Below, piece by piece: positions 1 through 3,892 of a stretch of DNA of 7,840 nucleotides. The stretch lies in assembly GCA_003516865.1 (NCBI GenBank), contig DPBR01000101.1, forward strand, positions 1,671 to 9,510, written 5' to 3'. The notes under the pieces are model-generated. The model did no database searches. It was not told the DNA's origin and saw only the letters and a list, made by a program, of their open reading frames with translations. The position numbers were made by a program, and so were the translations under genes. The stretch is from Oscillospiraceae bacterium (GTDB lineage Bacteria > Bacillota > Clostridia > Oscillospirales > Ruminococcaceae). The number at the start of each line of letters is the position of its first letter. Position 1 is the stretch's first letter.

Positions 1-45
1 CCCGCCGGTTCTTCCGGCGATATCAGCATAAACATTATTCATCAT
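1..45 (-). CDS. spoIVA: Stage IV sporulation protein A (SpoIVA), N-terminal fragment cut by window edge
   Basis: Only the first 15 codons are present, reading MMNNVYADIAGRTGG and open to the left edge. SpoIVA proteins start with a short leader followed by a conserved D-I-A-x-R-T-G-G-D stretch just before their Walker A loop; the ADIAGRTGG seen here fits that block. SpoIVA is a TRAFAC-class ATPase that polymerises on the mother-cell face of the forespore outer membrane and forms the basement layer of the spore coat. The start is supported by a strong Shine-Dalgarno, GAAAGGAG at 51-58 on the minus strand, 5 bases before the ATG at 43-45; a second ATG follows immediately and could also serve. 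It lies directly downstream of sipL on the same strand with no visible terminator or own promoter between them, so co-transcription is likely. The call rests on 15 residues plus context; the ATPase domain lies outside the window. Confidence 0.82.
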   Translation of the reverse strand, partial: MMNNVYADIAGRTGG

Positions 46-154
46 TGCAACTCCTTTCGCCGGTGCGACCGGCAGCGATTTCGCTCCTAGTTTCCGCTAT
101 GGTCGGTTTTTTGCCCGAAAGCGGGTTTGCAGCGGGGCAGCCTTTCCCCGATAT
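46..154 (-). repeat. Structured sipL-spoIVA intercistronic spacer with short inverted repeats
   Basis: This 109-base spacer holds four small perfect inverted repeats. They are CGGGG/CCCCG at 133-150, CCCG/CGGG at 114-125, AGCGA/TCGCT at 74-85, and GCCGGT/ACCGGC with a 3-base loop at 59-73. The last lies one base from the spoIVA ribosome binding site. None is followed on the minus strand by a U-run, so they do not look like intrinsic terminators. They may be mRNA processing or stability elements, or chance in a G+C-rich spacer. I found no convincing separate promoter for spoIVA here. Confidence 0.4.
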
Positions 155-1690
155 TCAAACGGTTGGAATGATAATCATACCCGAAAGCGCAGCCTGTTCA
201 TCAGTGATGTCGTTTTCTTCCATAAGCGCCTTAACCGTGGTGTTATATGCCTTTGCGACGCTCCAGCAGTCGGACTGCTCGTCGGTATAGCAGATACGGA
301 GCGCAAACTCGTCGTTCCCCGCTTTCGGCTTATCCTCGCGGACGGTGACCTCGCTCACGGTTTCCGCGGAAACAACGTCGTGAAGCACGCCGCAAAGCTC
401 GGTTATCGCGGAAATCTCAACCGCGCCGTCTGATTTGATTGAAAAGTCTGCGCCCGCAATTTTTGCGGCGAACTGTGCGGCGGTGATTTCGCTCATATCC
501 GAGGAAGAAACGCTCTGCCTGAACGCTTCCTGCTTTTCAAGGCAAAACGGCGCGCCGTCCGTGTTTTTCCCGTAAACGTACCCGCAGAGCATACCCGCAA
601 ACTCGGTTTCTCCGCTCTCGCCGACGCGCAGAACGGGATTTTTTATCTCCGCGCGGCAATCCCAGACGGAGCGTATCTCAAAGCCCTCGGCTGTGATGTT
701 CATTTTAAGCGTAAGCGTCTGTGAAAGCGCTCTTGGAGCGGTGTTAAGCCGAAGCGAATTTGTGAGGAAATCCGTTTCAAACTCCGTTGAATACACATCG
801 ACGGGGAAAGTAATTTTTTCAGCTTTCCACGCTCTCGCCGAACATTCAGCCGTCATTTTGCAGGAAATAATCCCGCTGTCAGCCTTGGGAATAAGCTCGA
901 AATCCAGCACGGAAATTTCGGGAATTGTGACGTGTTCGTCGGTAATTCCGGGGATATCGAGGATTGCGCTTATGGGGATTTCCGCGGTCATCTTCTCCGC
1001 TTCGGAACAGCCGCCGGAGTCCGCGTTCGGCAAGCCGTAGAGCGCGCTTACGATAACCGTTCCCTTTACAACCGCCTTATCCGCGACAATCCTCACGTCT
1101 GTGACTTTCGGGCAGGCGCCGCTCTGCATAATGAACGCAACGCCGCTCGCTCCCGTTTCGATATCCTCGGAGCTTAAAATCTGCTTTTTCGCGAAAAGCG
1201 TTTTCCCGCAGCAGGAAACGGAGCGCGTTTTCACCTGAAGTCCGTCCGGAATTGTGCAGAGAACGTTTTCGCGGCAGGTCTGCGCCTTTATGCGGCAGGA
1301 AACCGCTCCGCGAACGTCGATTCTCCTCGGAGAAACCGCGCGGCAGGTGCAGTAATCCTGCTTCATTTCAAAGGAAAGCCACGGCGAAGGAGCGTCCTTT
1401 TTGCTGATATCAACAAGCTTCGAGTAAGTATAGCGCTGGTCTATGCAAAAGACCTCGGAGCTTGTTTCGGCAAGATAGAGCGCCTTTATGTACACAACGC
1501 CGTCAAGAGCGAGCTTTCCGTCGCTTGAAACGCTGTAAGACACGATTTTCGGCGTAAGCGAGCAGGAAAGTATCTTGAAGATATCGGGGCAGTAATCGGG
1601 CAGAACATAGTCGAGTTCAACGCCCTGTTCGGTCTGTCCGTCAAAAATAATTTCGTCGAGATAAACGACGGATTTGTTCTTTTCTTCCAT
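155..1690 (-). CDS. sipL: SipL-like spore coat morphogenetic protein (DUF3794/SPOCS repeats + C-terminal LysM)
   Basis: A 511-residue protein with no signal peptide or membrane segment, so probably mother-cell cytosolic. Its body is built of SPOCS (DUF3794) repeats: the N-terminal block has the typical L-P-x-x-x-P-D-I-x-x-I-L signature (residues 30-41), and related beta-rich blocks recur near 195-290 and 415-450. Residues 464-511 fit a LysM fold: YTD start, W476-SVAKAYNTTVKALMEEND, then SGMIIIP near the end. The usual P-G-D-S/T-L turn is replaced by EQSDC. SPOCS plus LysM of about 500 residues is the architecture of Clostridioides difficile SipL, which binds SpoIVA through its LysM domain and is the clostridial counterpart of Bacillus SpoVID. 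Its neighbour is spoIVA, which strongly supports the call. Start: ATG at 1688-1690, 6 bases after AAGGAGGA (1697-1704). Expression probably comes from the sigma-E-like promoter at 1744-1772. Odd point: 20 cysteines (about 4%), including C114/C116 and the pair C160-C161. Other DUF3794 coat proteins are the alternative. Confidence 0.85.
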   Translation of the reverse strand: MEEKNKSVVYLDEIIFDGQTEQGVELDYVLPDYCPDIFKILSCSLTPKIVSYSVSSDGKLALDGVVYIKALYLAETSSEVFCIDQRYTYSKLVDISKKDAPSPWLSFEMKQDYCTCRAVSPRRIDVRGAVSCRIKAQTCRENVLCTIPDGLQVKTRSVSCCGKTLFAKKQILSSEDIETGASGVAFIMQSGACPKVTDVRIVADKAVVKGTVIVSALYGLPNADSGGCSEAEKMTAEIPISAILDIPGITDEHVTIPEISVLDFELIPKADSGIISCKMTAECSARAWKAEKITFPVDVYSTEFETDFLTNSLRLNTAPRALSQTLTLKMNITAEGFEIRSVWDCRAEIKNPVLRVGESGETEFAGMLCGYVYGKNTDGAPFCLEKQEAFRQSVSSSDMSEITAAQFAAKIAGADFSIKSDGAVEISAITELCGVLHDVVSAETVSEVTVREDKPKAGNDEFALRICYTDEQSDCWSVAKAYNTTVKALMEENDITDEQAALSGMIIIPTV

Positions 1691-1743
1691 CAGAAGTCCT
1701 CCTTAAAGCATTTTGCGGGGTGTGATACTGTCGGTACAACACT

Positions 1744-1772
1744 ACTGTATGCTTGGATTGTACAAAGTATGA
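1744..1772 (-). promoter_or_regulatory. Candidate sigma-E (mother-cell sporulation) promoter for sipL-spoIVA
   Basis: On the minus strand, TCATACT (1766-1772) is followed after 14 bases by CATACAGT (1744-1751), which is preceded by G. The published Bacillus sigma-E consensus is about KMATATT, 14-15 bases, CATACA-T, so there is one mismatch in the -35 element and a full match in the fixed -10 positions. The predicted start is near 1737, giving a leader of roughly 45 bases before the sipL ATG. Sigma-E control is what is known for spoIVA and sipL in other spore formers. Experimental confirmation is lacking. Confidence 0.7.
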
Positions 1773-1802
1773 TTTATTTAAGCCGTGAAAATGTAAAAGC
1801 CC

Positions 1803-1831
1803 TTGAAAAAATTTTTCGTATGTGATATAAT
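1803..1831 (+). promoter_or_regulatory. Near-consensus sigma-A promoter for the tepA-ftsK operon
   Basis: TTGAAA (1803-1808) and TATAAT (1826-1831) are separated by exactly 17 bases, and TG at 1823-1824 adds an extended -10 (TGaTATAAT). The -10 is perfect and the -35 has two differences from TTGACA at most. An A/T-rich spacer lies between them. The predicted start is near 1838, giving an approximately 67-base 5' leader before tepA. This implies vegetative, fairly strong transcription of the rightward genes, in contrast to the sporulation-type promoter facing the other way. Confidence 0.85.
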
Positions 1832-1863
1832 GTAAGATGTATTGTTATGCGAATATTTTTACG

Positions 1864-1896
1864 CTCTCGGACAATAATATTGAAAAAGAACGAGAG
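1864..1896 (+). promoter_or_regulatory. 5'-leader inverted repeat overlapping the tepA ribosome binding site
   Basis: CTCTCG at 1864-1869 is perfectly complementary to CGAGAG at 1891-1896. The 3' arm overlaps the start of the tepA Shine-Dalgarno (AGAGGTGA, 1893-1900). The 21-base loop itself contains CAAT...ATTG (1873-1883), which could stack as an inner stem. If the hairpin forms, it would partly hide the ribosome binding site. It is only 6 bp with a large loop, so its regulatory role is uncertain. Confidence 0.35.
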
Positions 1897-1904
1897 GTGA
1901 AGAT

Positions 1905-2798
1905 ATGGGACATAAAAACGAAACTGCGGAAGAAAGCGGCGCGCCGTTTTCGGAACAGCAAAATCAACAGATAATAGATATGGGAATGATAGCGGCGACA
2001 GGCGCGCCGTACAATGTTCACTGCTTGTCGATAATCGGGCAGATTGAGGGACATTATATTCTCCCGCCGCAGAATAAAACGACAAAATACGAGCATTTGA
2101 TACCAGCGCTTGTGGCGATTGAACAGGACAGCACGGTCGAGGGGCTGCTTATTCTGCTGAATACGGTCGGCGGCGACGTTGAAGCGGGGCTTGCGCTCGC
2201 GGAGCTGATTTCCGGGATATCGAAGCCCACCGTGTCGATTGTGGTCGGCGGCGGTCATTCGATAGGAGTACCGCTCGCGGTATCGGCGCGAGAAAGCTTT
2301 ATCGTGCCGTCCGCAACGATGACAATTCACCCCGTGCGTATGAACGGAATGATGCTCGGAGTTCCGCAGACGATGAACTATTTCGAGAAAATGCAGGACA
2401 GAATAACGCGTTTTGTCACCAAAAACAGCCGCATAAAGCCCGAACGCTTCAAGGAACTGATGATGGAGCGCGACGAGCTTGTTCTCGATATCGGAACTGT
2501 TCTCGACGGGAAAGCGGCGGTTGAAGAAGGTCTAATCGACAACTGCGGCTCGCTTTCGGACGCTGTGAAGCGGCTGTATGAGATGATTGAGGAAGAAAAA
2601 GCGAAATCTCCCGCAAAATCCGTGAAAAAAGCTGCAAAATCGTCAAAATCTTCAAAATCAACAAAGAAATCCTCTGAAAAAACCGCTGAAAAGGTCGGTA
2701 AAAAGCAGAAAGCCGTCGCGGTTAAATCGCGAAACGCCGAGATAAACGGCGCGATTTACGGAGCAATTCCGCGGGATTTGCGAGGTGAACAGCGTTGA
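1905..2798 (+). CDS. tepA: TepA-type ClpP-fold protein (translocation-enhancing protein family) with Lys/Ser-rich tail
   Basis: A 297-residue soluble protein of the ClpP/crotonase-like serine peptidase fold. Residues 38-57 (VHCLSIIGQIEGHYILPPQN) and the following KTTKYEH, 85-96 (LNTVGGDVEAGL), 115-123 (GGGHSIGVP) and 139-145 (MTIHPVR) are the conserved blocks of the Bacillus TepA (YmfB) family. By position S119 matches the ClpP nucleophile and H142 the catalytic histidine; the third residue is less clear (D196 in DIGT is a candidate). TepA was linked in Bacillus to preprotein translocation and possibly signal-peptide degradation, but its true substrate is not settled. Residues 233-275 form a disordered extension very rich in Lys, Ser and Ala, making it about 50 residues longer than Bacillus TepA. 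Start: ATG at 1905 after AGAGGTGA. It is the first gene of the rightward operon; its TGA overlaps the start of the next small gene. In Bacillus, tepA also sits just upstream of spoIIIE. Confidence 0.88.
   Translation: MGHKNETAEESGAPFSEQQNQQIIDMGMIAATGAPYNVHCLSIIGQIEGHYILPPQNKTTKYEHLIPALVAIEQDSTVEGLLILLNTVGGDVEAGLALAELISGISKPTVSIVVGGGHSIGVPLAVSARESFIVPSATMTIHPVRMNGMMLGVPQTMNYFEKMQDRITRFVTKNSRIKPERFKELMMERDELVLDIGTVLDGKAAVEEGLIDNCGSLSDAVKRLYEMIEEEKAKSPAKSVKKAAKSSKSSKSTKKSSEKTAEKVGKKQKAVAVKSRNAEINGAIYGAIPRDLRGEQR
2636..2662 (+). repeat. Three tandem 9-base units coding KSS/KSS/KST in the TepA tail
   Basis: AAAATCGTC, AAAATCTTC and AAAATCAAC follow one another without a gap and differ only in their last three bases. 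In the tepA frame they encode the K-S-S, K-S-S, K-S-T core of the basic tail (residues 245-253). A multiple-of-three unit keeps the frame, so tail length could vary by slippage without breaking the gene. Confidence 0.6.
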
Positions 2799-2935
2799 TA
2801 CCTTTTGAAGAGCTTGAAGGCGTATTCGGGAAGCTTCCCGACGAGCCGGAACCCGAATTTGACGAGGAAAAAGAAAAAGTACTGAGAGTAATCGCGGCGG
2901 ATACAATGAGAACGCTGCGTTTTAACGGAAACTGA
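2795..2935 (+). CDS. Small acidic 46-residue protein, TTG start, overlapping the end of tepA
   Basis: An ORF beginning TTG at 2795-2797, which shares TTGA with the tepA stop, and ending at TGA 2933-2935. A good Shine-Dalgarno, GAGGTGA at 2782-2788, lies 6 bases upstream of the TTG inside tepA, which supports translational coupling. The product starts MIPFEELEGVFGKLP, continues through a very acidic stretch (residues 16-27: 8 Asp/Glu in 12), and ends in a probable amphipathic helix (about 28-43, VLRVIAADTMRTLRF). No membrane segment or catalytic motif is visible. I do not recognise the family. In Bacillus the small gene ylzJ occupies the same place between tepA and spoIIIE; I see no convincing similarity to it, so equivalence is only positional. 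The ORF fills almost all the space to the uppP leader with no wasted sequence, which favours a real gene over chance. Confidence 0.6.
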   Translation: MIPFEELEGVFGKLPDEPEPEFDEEKEKVLRVIAADTMRTLRFNGN

Positions 2936-2944
2936 CGAAAATAT

Positions 2945-2977
2945 GCTCCGCTCCCCTGCTTAAAGGGGAACGGAAGC
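2945..2977 (+). repeat. Imperfect hairpin between the small ORF and uppP
   Basis: GCTCCGCTCCCC (2945-2956) can pair with GGGGAACGGAAGC (2965-2977): four G-C pairs and a T-A next to the loop, one C/A mismatch, then CCG/CGG and GCT/AGC around a one-base bulge, with an 8-base loop (TGCTTAAA). No T-run follows; the next bases are GCATTGCGAGG, leading to the uppP ribosome binding site. It is therefore not a standard terminator. It could be an attenuator, an RNase processing site or a stability element within the operon mRNA. Confidence 0.5.
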
Positions 2978-2996
2978 GCATTGCGAGGTACATATT

Positions 2997-3866
2997 ATGG
3001 ACTATATTACTGTGATAATTCAGGCGATTGTGCAGGGATTGACGGAGTTTCTGCCCGTGTCGAGTTCGGGGCATCTGTCGGTTGTCCAGCACATCACGGG
3101 CGTTAACGGCGAAACTGCGCTGATTTTGTCGATTGTGCTTCATCTGGGAACGCTTGCGGCGGTTTTTGTCGCGTTCAGAAAGACAATCTGGGGTATGATA
3201 AAGGAATTTTTCCTGATGTTCCGCGATATTTTCACGGGAAAATTCTCGTGGAAGAATATGAACGCGGACAGAAGAATGATGATTCTCGTGATACTTGCGA
3301 CGGTAATTCTGGTTCCCGCGTATCTCTTCAAGGACTTCTTCACGGCGCGTCAGGGCGACGGAGATATCATTTTCGAGGGCGCGGCGTTCCTGTTCACGGC
3401 AATGCTGCTGTTTATGTCGGACCGCTGCCACGGTACAAAAACAGGCGAACAGATGACCGTTAAAGACGGAATTATCGTGGGATTATTCCAGTGCGTGGCG
3501 CTGTTTCCCGGAGTATCGCGCTCCGGCTCGACAACCGCGGCGGGGCTGTTCTGCGGTCTTGAGAAGAACACGGCGGTGACTTTCGCGTTTATTCTCGGAA
3601 TACCCGCAATTCTCGGCGGAAGCGTGCTTGAGCTTGGCGAAGCGGTTAAGTCGGATATGCAGCTCGACTGGGCGGCGCTTGCAATCGGCTTTGTAATCGC
3701 GGCTGTCGTGGGATTTCTTGCGATAAAGCTTGTGAAATGGCTTCTTGAAAAGGACAGGTTCAAGATTTTCGGCGTTTATACATTGATAATAGGACTTGCG
3801 TGCATAGCGGGCGGTATCTGGGAAAACGTCACGGGAAACACGCTCTCTTCCCTTTTCGTGGGCTAA
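2997..3866 (+). CDS. uppP: Undecaprenyl-diphosphate phosphatase (UppP/BacA family)
   Basis: A 289-residue polytopic membrane protein that removes a phosphate from undecaprenyl diphosphate, regenerating the lipid carrier for peptidoglycan and other surface polymers; the family also gives bacitracin tolerance. The two family signatures are intact: Q13-GLTE17-FLPVSSSGH26 (the (E/Q)xxxE motif, here with Gln first, plus the conserved Ser and His) and P171-GVSRSGST179 with the essential Arg at 175. Hydrophobic segments occur near 40-60, 95-112, 126-142, 155-170, 193-212, 226-246 and 257-275, as expected for the family, and the length is normal. Start: ATG at 2997 with GAGGT at 2985-2989, 7 bases upstream. 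It sits between the small ORF and ftsK in a same-strand cluster (26-base gap to ftsK), apparently sharing the tepA promoter. Nothing is truncated or missing. Confidence 0.95.
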   Translation: MDYITVIIQAIVQGLTEFLPVSSSGHLSVVQHITGVNGETALILSIVLHLGTLAAVFVAFRKTIWGMIKEFFLMFRDIFTGKFSWKNMNADRRMMILVILATVILVPAYLFKDFFTARQGDGDIIFEGAAFLFTAMLLFMSDRCHGTKTGEQMTVKDGIIVGLFQCVALFPGVSRSGSTTAAGLFCGLEKNTAVTFAFILGIPAILGGSVLELGEAVKSDMQLDWAALAIGFVIAAVVGFLAIKLVKWLLEKDRFKIFGVYTLIIGLACIAGGIWENVTGNTLSSLFVG

Positions 3867-3892
3867 ATTATACATAATTTCGGGGTGAAAAA

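Noticed and set aside
107..125. T-run next to CCCGAAAGCGGG as a terminator
   Set aside because: The T-run precedes the stem on the plus strand and reads as A on the minus strand, so it fits a terminator in neither direction; the stem is only 4 bp.
45..290. Plus-strand 81-codon frame with a signal-peptide-like N terminus
   Set aside because: It spans the spoIVA ribosome binding site, the spacer and the antisense of the SipL LysM end. No good Shine-Dalgarno precedes it; the hydrophobic look comes from the complement of coding sequence.
1845..2330. Minus-strand frame (161 codons) covering the start of tepA and its promoter
   Set aside because: It is antisense to the conserved TepA blocks and runs through the sigma-A promoter and tepA ribosome binding site; composition is Arg/His-rich nonsense.
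2945..2977. Intrinsic terminator after the small ORF
   Set aside because: The stem is strong, but no T-run follows and the uppP ribosome binding site comes within about 10 bases.
3867..3892. Separate promoter for ftsK (TATACATAAT)
   Set aside because: A -10-like A/T stretch is present, but no -35 element is found at proper spacing, and 26 bases is an ordinary intra-operon gap with a ribosome binding site.
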